A stretch of DNA of 64,000 nucleotides from Asterella californica (taxonomy: Eukaryota; Streptophyta; Marchantiopsida; Marchantiales; Aytoniaceae), in assembly GCA_036924285.1 (NCBI GenBank), contig JAYKYS010000012.1, positions 2,666,001-2,730,000 on the forward strand. The letters run 5' to 3'. The position numbers and the translations under genes are program-made. The notes beneath the pieces are model-generated. The model searched no databases, had not been told where the DNA came from, and saw only the letters and a list, made by a program, of their open reading frames with translations. Position 1 is the first letter of the stretch. Each line of letters starts with the position of its first letter. Below, one piece after another: positions 43,711 to 56,499 of this stretch.

Positions 43711-44780
43711 AGACCAAGTACGCGGGCAAAGAGGAGAAGAACCAAAGATGAGACATCGGGAGGAGTTACTTCTCGAAAGAAGAAGAAGGCGAAGAAGTTG
43801 GCGATGGAAACTTCGGACGAAGAAGTTGAAGAACCGGAGGAACCACAGGTACCTCAGAAGTCTTCGTCGTCAAAGGACAACGCTATTCTTTATTTACAGC
43901 CAACAACAAGATCATCATCTTTCAAGAAGAGACAAGCTAAAGTAGATGCTGCTGCAGGAATTACCTCTGTTGTCCTCGTACAAGCTGTAGTATCAATGCC
44001 GATTCCAACACCTGCCAAGATAGCTACTCAGGTTCCAAGAGCTACAAGAGTTCGAAGTATGGTAGCCCAAACCATCACAAAATATGATTACCCGAAGTTC
44101 AGAGGAGGATCTTCAGATGATGATGAAGATGCAGATGCTTACATCAAATTCTGAGTTTCTGTCAGTAACAAATAAGAAAGATGCTAAACCAGATCGTCTA
44201 TGGATCTTTCCAAGTCTTCTCAAGAAGAGAGCGTGCAGTTGATACAATCATGCTAACAAAGTACCAAGAGACATCGATACATGGGACAAGCTGAAGATAA
44301 AGTTCTTAGAGCGGTTACGGGAGATCGAGTACAATCGTCAAGTGTTGGGGAAACTAACCCGACTAGTAAGAGAGAAGAAAGAGAGTTTGAAAGACTATGT
44401 ACAGAGATTTTACAATTTGCTGGACAGAATTCCGAGGAGGGGTACAGCCAACCCATACTCCATGGACCAAGCTACAGAATGACTAGTCACAAGCCTACCT
44501 ATTGAGATGGAGTTTTGTTGTCGCTGTGGAAAGATGGACGCCATCGAAGAAGTCGTTGCTTCAGCAGAAGCATTTCAAGCATCTACCCTCGGAAGTAAAA
44601 GAGGTTGGATGAAGGATAAGAAGAAAGGAAAGAAAGACAAGAAGGAGAAGAAGGAAGAGAAATCGAGTCGACAAAAAAAAACATAAGAAGAGTCGAAGAG
44701 AACCCTCTTCCTTCAAAGTGTCTTCCGACGAAGAGTCGTCTTCTCGAACTTCTCTTCAGTCTAAGCACTTTATTCAATAA
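43711..44780 (+). pseudogene. Gag relic of the older element
   Basis: Fragments in different frames resemble gag: an acidic N-terminal part (METSDEEVEEPEEPQ), DDDEDADAYIKF, TWDKLKIKFLERLREIEYNR, KKESLKDYVQRFYNLLDRIP and a Lys-rich tail. The LKDYxxRFxxLLDxIP motif is shared with gag of the large element. It is not functional; no zinc knuckle or pol follows. Confidence 0.75.
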
Positions 44781-44813
44781 AGGGTCAACTTAACCACTCG
44801 AAAATGTTGAAAA

Positions 44814-44857
44814 CCTTGAGCGAGTTTATTTCTTATTGGAAATAAACTCGCTCAAGG
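44814..44857. repeat. Perfect hairpin, 19 bp arms
   Basis: CCTTGAGCGAGTTTATTTC faces GAAATAAACTCGCTCAAGG with a 6-base loop. It sits just past the last gag-like sequence, at the edge of the relic. Confidence 0.9.
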
Positions 44858-47800
44858 TACATCAGTTTGATCTGAAATGGATTTTGAAATGAAAATCTTA
44901 GCGGTAGATATAGCCCTTCGTCCATCTCTCACGACATCCTCACTCAATCTATTCAACAAAGAGATCCATAAAGTATCGATACTAAAACAAACTCATCACA
45001 AAAAACCACTATGGTGTATGTATACGAGTAATCATTTGAATCTCTTAAGGTCGAATGCCTTCACGAGTCACCCCTTTTTGCTTTAAATTTTTAGAACACA
45101 ACACAAGGATAAACGCAAGTTCACCAATCTTTCATCTAAGGACACACAGATTGATGAGGTGGCATCATATGCATATGACATGTTTGATGCCGTCCTACTC
45201 ATCTACGTGTAGATTGCTTAGGTGGACAGTTGTACCGCATGCACTGTAACACATCTTATAACTAGTCACTAGGCTAGACATGGTAGTCATCTTTAATAAT
45301 CAAGAATCATACTTTGTCATGTTGAGTGCAGAAACTGACAATCAAAGATGACGCGATTGCAACGCATATCGCTATAGTCTTTTCTGCACCTAGTATACCT
45401 TCCAAAACAATACTGACGTCACAACAAATGTTTTTTTGTCAGTTGTTACTGACAAGATTCGAGACTTATATAGTACTGTTGTCGGGTGCACTCGGACAGC
45501 GAAGTTTACTACATTATAAGTTCAGTCTAAAATTCAGCCTTCTCTCAAACTTACCACGTATGTATAATACTAAAATTTCTACTTACAAATCAAATTTCAA
45601 ACAGATCTGACGGCTAGATCTCCTTCCACAATTAATACAGTTCATAGAATTTTAAACGTGGTTCTAATCTTAGATTCAAAACGGAAGCTACATCGCTCAA
45701 ATGAACCGTCTATTTCGACTCAAACTTGTTGTGTCAGTAAACCACAAGGTAAAATCAATGCTCATGAAATTTCAACAGATTTGACCATGTGGATCACGCT
45801 CCATAAATCGTCAAAGTTGCTGCTCCAGATGAAAAGCTTTCTGCACCTCTCAGTCTTCAATCCGTCGTAACATTCAATCCGCAAGACATCCTTGATGAAA
45901 TTTGAGGTCAGAGCTTCATCAACTAACAGGCTATGAGCACATGAAATTTAACTTTAATCTGACGGTGCACTCACTCAATCTTACTAATCTTTCACTTTGT
46001 ATAGAAAGTAGGTAATTCTCTCACTCCAAGAACTTCAAATGACCATAACGCATACCTTGGACCTCCAGTTCGAGCAAAGTTTGGGTTCAAGTTGCTCCTC
46101 CCCCGTCGAGAGCTTTCTTTCATGTCTTCAAATCTCCCAAATTCTCTATAAAAGTACCTTGTACCTCCCAAAGCGCTCTCCTAGGTAGATGATAACTTAT
46201 CCTCATTTTTTGATGGACCAATAGAAATTTAAAAGACTCGATCTTGTCCTTTTGCACACCTTGGAGACCTCTAGCAAAAATAGGAGCATTCTAAGCTCAT
46301 ATAAGCAAAGCTCTTCACCTCATTATCTTACAAACTACACAAATGTGCACAAAATATATTTATACATGTCATTTACATACTAAATGTTTGTGCAACAGGA
46401 CAACTGAGTTTGGACTGTAGCTTGAGGTCGGCTGATGATGAGATGAGGAGATTATTACTCATGAATATGGTGCTTGTCAAACTTATTCTGTACATTATCT
46501 TGTCAAAACTCTTGTGAATTTGATGAAGTCATGATTTGATTGACGTATACTAATCTGTTCATTTTGATTCCAATATAACATACTAATAAGTTGGAGTCTA
46601 GATCGATCCGCTTATACGCACACATTTATAGTTGATTATCAACTATAAATGTGGTGCATATAAGCGAATCGATCGAGGCCCGAACTTGAAGCAATACTCA
46701 TGATACCTATTTCTAATGTGCATTCAAGGTGTTCTTGCAGAGAATCAAAAGGACAAGTCTACAGTTTGATATGCAGTCGTTCCTCTGCTTGTAATCAGCT
46801 ATCAGCCCATAATCTACTGAACAAGCAAATGCACACTAGTCGGAGAAAGATAAAGAGATGAAATATTTAATATTAGTAGGAATAAACGTCACAAAACACA
46901 TAATATTATACACAATGTATACGATATTACTCTATCTGCCTTGGATTCAGATCTATCTGTTAGCATGAGTATATAGACAACAAATGTCTTTGCTCTAAGC
47001 ACTCTTCGTCTGAGCGAACGCTCAAAGGAGTATGTGAATCAGTATCGTGTTTGAAATGAGTCGCTATGCGTTCAACCAAGAAACCATACTAAAACATCCT
47101 GCTAATTAGCTCACGCTTTCTTCTATTCCACAACAATTCTTCTACTCCAATGTCGTCGCTTCAATCACATCTTGCAATCCAAATAATTCTGTCAAATACA
47201 TCTCTAGAGGTTCGTTTCAGATGAACTGATGCTCATTGATAAACATTCAAAACTGATGCAAATTTATATCTATGAGACAATACATCATGTGATCTCAAAT
47301 GCAACTTTCCGAACATCCTTAACTCAAAGACCCCACATGCTATATGCACCATCCAGAAACTTTTTCATAACAAATTCTTTGAACTGATACCAAATACAAG
47401 GTGGAAACTTATGATAAAAAGCATGAGGGCTGCTGAGCCATCATAACCTGCTTTGATATGGTCCATATATCTAATGCATTATACATTGTCAACCTTATCT
47501 CGTAAAGAAATTACCTGTTCAGCAAGTGATCACTGATGCAATCAGTTCTATCCGTATCAAGACTTTTATCAGATGTGCAATATTTACACAAGGCGAGATG
47601 TAAAAGCAGATCTTGAGCTCCACTTTCTGTAATACCTGATGTAGATGACTTACCTGCAAACACAGAAGTTAATCCGCCATAGAGTTCGTTGCAAGTGATA
47701 CCGTTGTAGGCGTTAAGTGGAAGGACCTTAAAACTAGAAGAGAGCTCAACCGTTCAAATAAATAACTAACCACTTCTCCACTGTAATCTTCACTAAGTTT

Positions 47801-48060
47801 GGAAATAAACACCTCGAACAGTCTACACAGTGCATGTAAAATAAACTATCACTGTGCAAACCTCCTTCTAAAGATCGTGACATCATGAGCACAAAAATTT
47901 TCCCAGTAATGGGATAAATTCGTGGTTCTTATCTTGCTTTGATATAATCCAAATGTACTAACAAACTTAAATCGTATGTAATCTGCAAATCTTCACTTAA
48001 CGTTAACTTGTGGAAGAAAAACGAGAGTGGTCTTACTGTGACTCATCTTGAAACTTGTTC
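44858..48060. other. Gene-poor stretch
   Basis: Open frames are short and without motifs. From 45.9 to 48.0 kb there is no open frame of note. The only structure I can support is the foldback at 46601-46674. Confidence 0.45.
46601..46674. repeat. Long near-perfect foldback, about 36 bp arms
   Basis: GATCGATCCGCTTATACG and onward pairs with the sequence ending TATAAGCGAATCGATC. The inner 16 bp each side (ACACATTTATAGTTGAT/ATCAACTATAAATGTG) is perfect; the outer part has one indel and about two mismatches, with a single central base. It could be a small foldback element or a precursor-like RNA hairpin. Confidence 0.85.
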
Positions 48061-48079
48061 AAGAAGAGGAAACTAAGTA

Positions 48080-48290
48080 TGAGTACTTTCGGCTAGCTGG
48101 CAGTTGATAGAGCTCAGAAAGCATGGGATGACGGCATTTGCGACCTCGTCAAACATCTTCTAGAAGAGCAGATGGATGCTACTAGTTCAATCCTCAACCT
48201 ACCATGCCCATGAGAGAGCTAGCGGAACGCAAACATGAGAAGAATGTAATTAAAAAGATAACTGCACAATTGTTATCAACAAGGGACCAT
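48080..48290 (+). pseudogene. Short exon-like segment, possibly SANT-like
   Basis: The + frame reads VDRAQKAWDDGICDLVKHLL and EEQMDATSSILNLP, then MRELAERKHEKNVIKKITAQ. A Trp followed by an acidic helix ending in LLEEQ is reminiscent of Myb/SANT-like domains of PIF/Harbinger ORF1 proteins. The stretch is short and isolated, so this is only a suggestion. Confidence 0.25.
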
Positions 48291-49941
48291 CTTAGATAAA
48301 TCGAGGGATATAATGATTGTATATGCATCGACTGCTAATTTGGGAACTGAAGCGAGGTGCTCCCATCAGTACTGTACTTGTGTTGCTGAGTCTGGAATAA
48401 GTCGCGTGATTCAGTCAACATCAAGTGGAGAGACTTTTGTCAGTTTGGTAGACAAAACAACTGTGTCATGAATCAGGCTTGCTCAAACTAAAATTGCAAG
48501 TCATCAGCATTGCTGCATATGCTAAATACACTCAACTAACTAAATATGAGTTCAACATATGATGGGTAACGAGAGCGACTTCAAGCAGAAAGCGTTCTCA
48601 GTGTACGACATCGGAGTTAAAGATGAACTACTGAATCTGAAGTTCCGCTGAAACCAAAACATAGAAGGTGGAACATATCAAGAAGCAAAGCATCCCTAAA
48701 TGCAAGAACAATGCTTGCGAAGCCTGTGTGTTGTTAAAGTGAAGTAAACCTACAAACATATACTTGAATTCTTGGTAGAACTTATACCACTTCTTTTATG
48801 ATTGCATGTCAGATTTTCTTTCACACCATTCTTGTACCACACAAGTACATTCTAGTCATCTGCCTTGAGAGTAAGAAGCCTCTAGTTGTAGCAACTTAAG
48901 ACCTAACGAAACCACAACGAAGCCTAAGAAGTCTTTTTTGCCTTCAGGAACAACACCTTAAGAAACATGTCATTATTTTAGAACTTACACAAGTATATAA
49001 GTTCCACCAGAGCTGGCAATGTAAACCAGAATCCAGATGCAAAAGAACCCGTAACAAAGTCGGTGCAGACAGAGATTGTAGAACTAAAATAGATCTCAGA
49101 ATTGCTAAAGTCAGATCTACAATATTGTCGTCTTTTCCTCCTCTCAACTGTATAACAAACAAGGGTAAATTTATTCAAGTTAAGTAGAAACTTTCAGCTG
49201 CGAATGAAATGATACTAATTGAATATTTATCTTCAAGATGCTTGGGATTGTGAAACCCCGACTGCAAAATCAGATTGGTTGGATGTTCTAATGTCTCCAT
49301 TACATAAGGATATACTTTCCATCCAATAGATTCGAGGATGAAGAATCAAGCACTACAAGTATGTCTTCTTTTCTTACCAAATGGATTGCAGAGCTAGGGT
49401 ATCATGATTACAGGATCCACTATTGTAAGCACGCTGTTCCAAGAAATAATGTGCAATGGTATATTAATCATTATTTCAAAGATCACTCTCCGATCATCTG
49501 CTAACTCATGATTATTTCCGGTGGTTGTATCCTTTGTAGAATCACCTCTCTATTCTCGTTCAGTTTGTCATCATAATCTTCGTCTGCAGATATCTCATCA
49601 ATCTAATTTATCCTTGCGAGATAGAGTGGATCCTCATCTTTCCATACTTGCGCCTCTCTGAGTTTTGGTTTTGATAGTACTACGTCCCCGTTGTGTAACC
49701 AAGGTGGACAACATCATGGTCTACCAAGCCTTAAGAGAAAATCACTTGCCACCAATTGCACAACATCCAAATCTTAAGCTTAGATGCAGACTTTATCATC
49801 GCATCTTGTAGGAGTTGGAATTGTCATAAACTTATGGAGCAATTTACCAACAAGACAAACATTATCTCCTGCAAACTCTGAAGATCCTTTCAACACCGAA
49901 CTCATTGTTGTGAAGTCGTTAACTTTGAGAAGAGATTGTGC

Positions 49942-50367
49942 TCATGTTTTCAATACGTTACTGAACCATGATGTTGAGAAGAACAGTTGGTGCATTCTTG
50001 CAAACTCGTGTATGAAAAAGCTATGGATCTTGCACTTCCAAAGTATTACCTCGAGATCATCATTTTCAACTACAACAAGATATCCTCTCTTATAAGTTTC
50101 TTTTCTCACAACCACGCAGTGAAAAGGTCTGATGAAATATCTGAACCTATCTTCATTCGAGTTGTCCATCACACCTTCATCTCTCCAATACTTCTTCAGA
50201 TAGATATGATGACGGACATCAGTATTCATCTCTATCTCAAGCATCTTCTTAAGACCCACGATAATACCTTCAGAAGCTACCTGTACACATGTGAACTTTG
50301 AACATCTTAGTTCAAGAGATGACAAAAGTTTGGCTAGGTCTTTAGCTTTCTGGATGCTCGACAACAC
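49942..50367 (-). CDS. Unrecognised 141-codon ORF
   Basis: The frame has balanced amino-acid composition (KAKDLAKLLSSLELRCSKFT; GYLVVVENDDLEVI) and no obvious motif. Downstream on the same strand, other protein-like pieces occur in shifted frames (KGSSEFAGDNVCLVGKL near 49870; KDEDPLYLARIN near 49630), so it may be one exon of a larger or decayed gene. I do not recognise a family. The Met at 50367 is merely the first in the open frame. Confidence 0.3.
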   Translation of the reverse strand: MLSSIQKAKDLAKLLSSLELRCSKFTCVQVASEGIIVGLKKMLEIEMNTDVRHHIYLKKYWRDEGVMDNSNEDRFRYFIRPFHCVVVRKETYKRGYLVVVENDDLEVILWKCKIHSFFIHEFARMHQLFFSTSWFSNVLKT

Positions 50368-50399
50368 ACATGCTCTACGGGATTGTCACAATTCACAAG

Positions 50400-52300
50400 A
50401 GCAATAATTTTTTGGCATATATTTAAGAATTATAAGATATAGAGATCTTTCTAGAAAGTGGATCCTCTGTTGAGATCTACTAAATCCATCAAAGTTATTT
50501 CGTAACTGGTCATACAACCTTGTACCATCGTTCGATAGAATTACTTGGTATAAAGAATCTCAATAGACTTCATGTTGGTGGATATCGTGTTGTATGTGGT
50601 CACTTGTCTCTCAAAATCATATGTCCAAAACACATAATGAGATACATGTTCTTCAATGCTTTCACATCAATACTTGTTCAACAGTTCATACTGAAAACAA
50701 ACTTCAATGACAATAAAAGTTGAAAACTTAGAACATACCTAAAGAATGTTCCAGAATGCACGTTGTGCCCCGTGTTGTTCTTCTTTCAAGACTCTCCAAG
50801 TCAAACAATGTTACCTCTCATTCTTCGTCATGGTTAGAGACCATCCTGACTTCGTGGAGATTGTGTAAAACAATCTGCAGATGTAGATGATGAAAATTTA
50901 CTATAATATGAAACATGTCATATTTCAAACCCAATAATAATGCAAGTAAGAAATACTTTGATAACAATTGATGTTCTTCATCTTTATAGAAAGAGAGTTT
51001 GAATGTCGTCTTAGAAACTCCTCTCTTTTCATTTGTCAATGTTGGAAGATGAAGCCATCTTGCACTTAAACCTTGAGGTCGATTGATAGTAACCTGTTGC
51101 ATAATTTGTACGACAAATTTTCTTTGTCTAGATTGCAACTGATAAATAAATTCATCAATAAAATATTGACATCATAACGACAACTATATGCATAACATCA
51201 AATGTGTTACACGTGTTGATGTTTAACCCATATAAATCAATAGATAGAGTTGAGACGAAAGATGCATTTAGTCCACTCTTTTGTCTAATCTCATCTCTTT
51301 GTTCTTGATTAACACACATATCTAATAAAAAAACAATTTGTATCATCTTCTCTATATTTCTCTTAGTTGACTTCTGTTATGAGGATACAGAATCAGATTT
51401 GAAATATCAGCCTTTGTCAACTTCTACAACCACTATATCCCTTAAACAACGTACTAGCTATTTTACATTGAGCAGGTTGATCTCCTGTCCAAAGCAAAAG
51501 CATGCACCCGACAGTTATCTCTTCATCATTTCTTCTTGATATACTCTCTACTCCCGCAGGTACATATCTGAACTTAAACTCTTCCAGAAAAGATTTGGAA
51601 AAATCTATATATAAAAGTTTTAAAAATACTTCTAAAATATGCGCATCTTTTTATTTTTGTATAAGTTTGGAATGCATAAGAATGAAGAGAACTGGAATAG
51701 GCTTAGCTAGTAGACTGTTAAGAAGAGAAACTTTCCCAACATACATGATTACCAACTCGACGGTCCAACAATCTTTTTGAACGGTTGACGCTGCTTGGAA
51801 ACCATCCCAATGTCCCATGAGAGCAATAATGAATGGTTCTCTCTACAGGATAAAGAGTTTCAAATCATAATTCATGTATCCAATAACATTTCAACCATAT
51901 CATAGATAATTCTAATGACCTCCATATGTTTGTCCATGAGAGGAGTCCATATAGTAGACTTAGTATAATTAAACATTTATAATAATCTAGAAATCTACAG
52001 AACTCAGCAAAATATAGAATTCGTAGGAGATCTTACCTTCACTTGCGTATGTTGTTGAGAAATCGGGTATGAACATTCAGTATATGGAAAAGAATAAACG
52101 TTGATAGTCGTATCAAGATCTGCTACGGTCAGAAGATCTTCACATTTAGTTGACTACACTCTGTAGATCTTTGCACAATACTTACAGACTATTGGCAATT
52201 CTCAACATTTGGACTGATCCCAAAAACTAGCACACATCTTGAATTTTTCTCCGTGCCAGTTTTGCTGTATAAATTCTAGAGCCTATTCGATATTTACAGT
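50400..52300. other. No secure gene; weak minus-strand coding traces
   Basis: Minus-strand pieces such as EPFIIALMGHWDGFQAAS (about 51.8 kb) look protein-like but are short and without assignable domains. Confidence 0.3.
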
Positions 52301-52303
52301 TTG

Positions 52304-52751
52304 TCACTCATCTCCATGCCTCCAACAGTTCAACACATCATGCAAGAATGTTCTACCTTTGAACATTGGTTCTGATATCTTTTGTATGGGGATGTAGTCG
52401 AACCGTATCATGTTAGTTCTCTGTATCTCGCAACCTGAGTGTGTCCACTGATCTGAAGTATCTGCTGGTCCGAGCACAATAGGATGATGTTCTCGTTTAG
52501 ATGAACATGTGCACATATGCCAAACATTCTGCAGATCATACCTTGTAGACGATGTACGTCTTCTAGTTTGCATCATGATTGAAGTGAACTCTCACCAGCA
52601 AGTCTTCCTTCCATTCTAGATCGACCAGAGTTAACATCCTAGTCATCGAAAGCTCTTTGTAATTGAAGGGAGCTAATCTCTCATTTTCTACACATGTCTC
52701 ATTATCTGAAGAGAGAAAATTGACTTTCATGTGATGCAATCCTCCAAACAA
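52304..52751 (-). pseudogene. Unrecognised minus-strand coding segment with a frame change
   Basis: Two overlapping frames join near 52570: ELSMTRMLTLVDLEWKEDLL with VRVHFNHDAN, then YDLQNVWHMCTCSSKREHHP and IRFDYIPIQKISEPMFKGRT. Further downstream on the strand a Cys-rich piece, LPIVCKYCAKIYRV, follows. The order is coherent enough to suggest a real former gene, but I cannot name it. Confidence 0.3.
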
Positions 52752-52759
52752 CCAGTGTA

Positions 52760-54080
52760 AAACCTCAAACTGTAACTTCTACTTGACTTATGCTTATCAA
52801 GAATTGCTCCAAGAGCGATCATCTTTTCTTGAATGGCTTCATCAAAGCTGACATTTTGAGAAACTTACTCTCTTTCTAAACTCTCTTGAAATGGGCTACC
52901 TTCACCTCCTCCATCACACATTTCTTGATTTGAATGCCGGGTTGTCGATGGTACAGTTTCTGCAGGCAGATCATCTTGAATGTTAAACTCTCCTTCGGTA
53001 GTATCTTGCTCCACACTTACAGCTGCACAAACACAAGCTTCTCACGTAGAGACTCTATGGTGAGAATAAAAAGCTCGCTCTGTAATCAGACATCCACTTT
53101 CTCCGCAACTTGAAAATCTGCACAATACGCGTTTACTGACACTCTGGTGTATGAGTGGATCTCTGTTCAAGGAAAGATGGACAACACCTAATCTCACGTT
53201 TTTCCTATGTAGTCTTCGGGTTGATTCTGAGACAATATCTTGAAAAAATATTTACAAGTGCAATCAAATATCACTTCTCTACGGGAAGTCGTTTGATCCA
53301 TGTTTCATTGCTTATGTTTTTGTATTCCATTCACCATATTTGATGATTGCTTTTGTCTTTACTCTTCCATTGCATCCTCTCCATTGCTGCTTTTAGGAGA
53401 TGTGGATCCAAGAGATGTACGTTAGAAACTCACATTTTTCATGTAGACAAGAAACTGTAGTCAACCGTGCATAGGCTACACGAGATCTGCTAGCAGTAGT
53501 CAGTGCCCCAAATAAAAATCCGAGCTTCCCGTAACTGACTTCAGACATTCCCACACATGAAAGAACACCAAGATAAGACTTGAGCGGAACAAACGGGTGT
53601 CATCAGCAACACAACACCATTTCACCTTGATATTCTTGACTGCCATGATGTCAACAAGAGTGCACAGCCTCTTCGCAGCAAAGCTCCTTCGTACAATTAC
53701 ATCTACAACACGAGATTATTTACAAGAAAGCTAACCTACACCTGAGATGCTAGACATGAATCACAAGTTTTACCGAGATCAATACACTTTCTTCCTCTTG
53801 TCGATCGAAGAAGGTGTCCTACAGAAACTTTTTGGCTGCAAAACCTTGAGAATAGGTCCCCTGTAGCAGGAAAACATAAACTGGAGTCAGACTTAACATT
53901 AGTGATGAACTGTGATGCTATATATACCGCATTCATTCACGGCGATATCGATTAAGACAGAAGTACAATCAAACATCCAGCACGGTGTATAAGACTATAA
54001 GTGACAGCCCTATAACAGCACCTAACAGCTTCTCCTTATAAAGTACTGCAAGTCAGTAGAGTGAACCCAGATAATAACTT
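52760..54080. other. No recognised gene
   Basis: Short frames only, with no motif or repeat that I can support. Confidence 0.4.
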
Positions 54081-54088
54081 ACACAAGA

Positions 54089-54681
54089 ATGTTTGGTATG
54101 TCAAAGATTGGTAGCCTCGTTGAGCTGGACAAAGATGGAGTAGAGCCCGTACATTTCTTCAGAACCTCCGGAGTGAGTGCAATGGCGACCAAAACAAACT
54201 GCGCAGGAAACAGTCAAGTCTTCTCCAATTCAGAGACAATGTTCAGAAGTCGGACAAACAAGAAACGTCCGACACAAGGTGCTATGATTACAGGTTCTAA
54301 AGGCTTCTGGCGTCTCCCTGACGCTAAATATGATCGTAAAAAACAAGCTTACAACAAGCAACACAACACTAAACTCAGATACGGCACAAAAACTCCAAAC
54401 CATGGACGGTGAGCTCAAGATGTAAGCAAGAACTCACTAGAGGAAAGAGAACATTCATGACCTCGGCACTGACGAGAGGAGACAAGAAAAAAGTGGCAAG
54501 CACACAACGGCTCCCTGCAAATAGCAAGAACATGGCAGTTAAATTCACCTCAGTTTCGAGCAAGGCATCCCCGTTCATGACTCAAGACCCATCCTTGACA
54601 CCCAGTAGACCAGCAAAAACGACAAGACGTCGAGTGCAGATCCACTTAGACCAATCCAAACTCATCTTCCCTCGAGTTTAA
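54089..54681 (+). CDS. Two abutting basic ORFs, function unknown
   Basis: A 107-codon frame (54089-54412) starts MFGMSKIGSLVELDKDG and ends in a Lys/Arg/Asn-rich part (RSRTNKKRPTQGAM; KYDRKKQAYNKQHNTK). It overlaps a second frame, 54409-54681, rich in Ser/Thr/Lys (KRTFMTSALTRGDKKK; SRPAKTTRRRVQIHL). They could be one disrupted gene or chance frames. Codon content favours a coding past only weakly. No family is recognised. Confidence 0.25.
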
Positions 54682-54699
54682 TTTCTGTATTGTCCTTAT

Positions 54700-56340
54700 G
54701 CGCTACAGTCAGCGGTTAGAACGGAGTGTTTCTGCTGTGTCACAGAGAAATGTTTGCGAGTTAATAGCACGGAGACCATCACATCGCACGTACCATTTCT
54801 GGTGACATGCTAAATGATATTTGTTGAATATGTTTTGGATCCAACATAGCACACGCATACCCTCGAGTGGGTGATTACATTTGAACCGACCCCAATGGTC
54901 TCTTATTCGGAGACTTGGGGCAATATCAGGTCATAAACTGTCTGATGACGCTAAACACATTTCAACTCGGAGGAATGTTAGTGAATCGAAAAATGCCATG
55001 TTGAAGGAGCATTGCGAAACGTGATGCACTAGACAAAGTTCTCCACTTCCAAAGTGAAGAACTATCACGGACGTTTCTTGATAAGAAGTATTGGCAGAGT
55101 ACGTTTCCCCTCTGGCGATAGGCAGTTTCGGAAGATTTCATAGGGTGATTATGATCGAGGATTCCGCGATACAGAGGATCACGACGTTAACATGCGTGCA
55201 TCAGTCCACTGTCTTGTCCAACCCCAGCGCTGCTTCTCTGAGACGATAAAAGGATTACAAAGAGAAATGTTCTTCTTGTATATGATGTCAAGTATAAAAC
55301 GAAACCAAAAAACATGTTCAAGGAGCAATTCTCGAATGTTGTTCGATTTCTCAATTTCTCTTCTCTAGATTCCGACGGTTAGTGACACCACGTGATATGT
55401 AAGGTATAAAATGAAACCGAAAAGTCCTAGACATGTTCAAGGAGCTTCTTCGCAGCCGTTGCAGATTCATTTAGGGCTACTGAAACTGACTGCCCACTAG
55501 AGTTTCCTTTGAGCACATGTACGACGACTTGGTCCAGGAGAGGACCCACAAAGTGCCGCACAAGGACCTATCAACTGCAAGATGTTTTAATTTTGTCAAC
55601 TCAGAGGGTAGACGGGTCGAGATTCTACGAACTTTAGAACTGTATATACAACTTAGACATGTAGAACCCTTTGTTACATTGACATTCATGCTAAACTAGC
55701 TTCCTCCAAGAGCTTCGAAATTGCAAGCTTATTGATGTGATAAAAACCAGCAAACTAGCTAGATGTCAACGAACTCCTCACATTCCAAGTACTTCAGAGT
55801 CCAACTTCGTGATACGTTCCTAAACTTTACATGTGTATGCATGTAGAAAGTTCTCTTACTTCATCAGGCTTGGACACAGGCAGCGATACACAAGACATCG
55901 TGTGACTACTTGCATCAATCCTAGGTTGGGACAAGTAGTCGTGGGAGAGCTGAATCAAACAACTACTCGAATCCTGGAGCATTTGATAGTAAATCATGAT
56001 AGGAGTTTGAACCGCTTTACTGAATCACAAAGCATAATGGGATACCAAGAGCACATATGCCAAACTTCACAGAGATCGAACACAGGTCCTTCGAAGCATA
56101 TATGTTAAATGATCGATGAGTTAATAGACAATGCTATTCTAACTGACAGTTTTAATAGCAATTCTTCCATCTCTCGACTCCCAATCTGCTAGCCTCTATT
56201 GGAGAGGACTTCGCTTCGGCTTCCTTTGTTTTCTCTGTCGTTCTCGAGGTCTCGAATGCATTTCCGTTTCCAACGATTTGAGTTGTGTTGCATCTTCGCT
56301 TGCGGAACCAATGTAATTTCGGTCTGGAATTCTGTGTTTA
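54700..56340. other. No secure gene
   Basis: Only short frames are present. Some of 56.2-56.3 kb could be a 3' exon of the minus-strand gene described next (KMQHNSNRWKRKCIRDLEND), without firm splice evidence. Confidence 0.35.
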
Positions 56341-56499
56341 TAACATAGTAATGCGCCTATAAAACAATCAGAAAGACCACGTTCACTGGAGTGGGGCTTT
56401 TCAACAACAAAGAGTTAATACTAACACAATACCTTCTGATCCACATAAAATGTTGGCACAAAAAAGAAATCATATTGTGAGAAGTAAGTACCACCTTTC

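Larger units (their letters stand above)
40884..44857 (+). mobile_element. Older relative of the same retrotransposon family, opposite strand, truncated
   Basis: From 40884 to 43709 the + strand aligns with the last half of the large element's LTR: the ORF from about residue 250 onward, then the non-coding part. It ends with GAACGAAATCTTTTATG...GACACTACA against GAACGATATCTTGTATA...GTCACTACA. Gag-like sequence follows to about 44780. The length from ORF end to LTR end (about 1.8 kb) equals that in the large element. No primer binding site is found at the expected place, and pol is absent. The large element interrupts the LTR ORF of this relic; the remaining left part is not recognised at 21.3-22.3 kb. 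Confidence 0.85.

Noticed and set aside
44858..48060. tRNA or other RNA genes
   Set aside because: I looked for GGTTCGAATCC-type boxes and cloverleaf arms here and elsewhere in the window. Isolated GGTTCGA strings (for example near 2660, 13650 and 18160) lack the rest of a tRNA.
49942..50367. Possible checkpoint clamp (RAD1/HUS1-like) protein
   Set aside because: A short stretch is loosely reminiscent (LLSSLELRCSKF...EGIIV), but no conserved block aligned convincingly.
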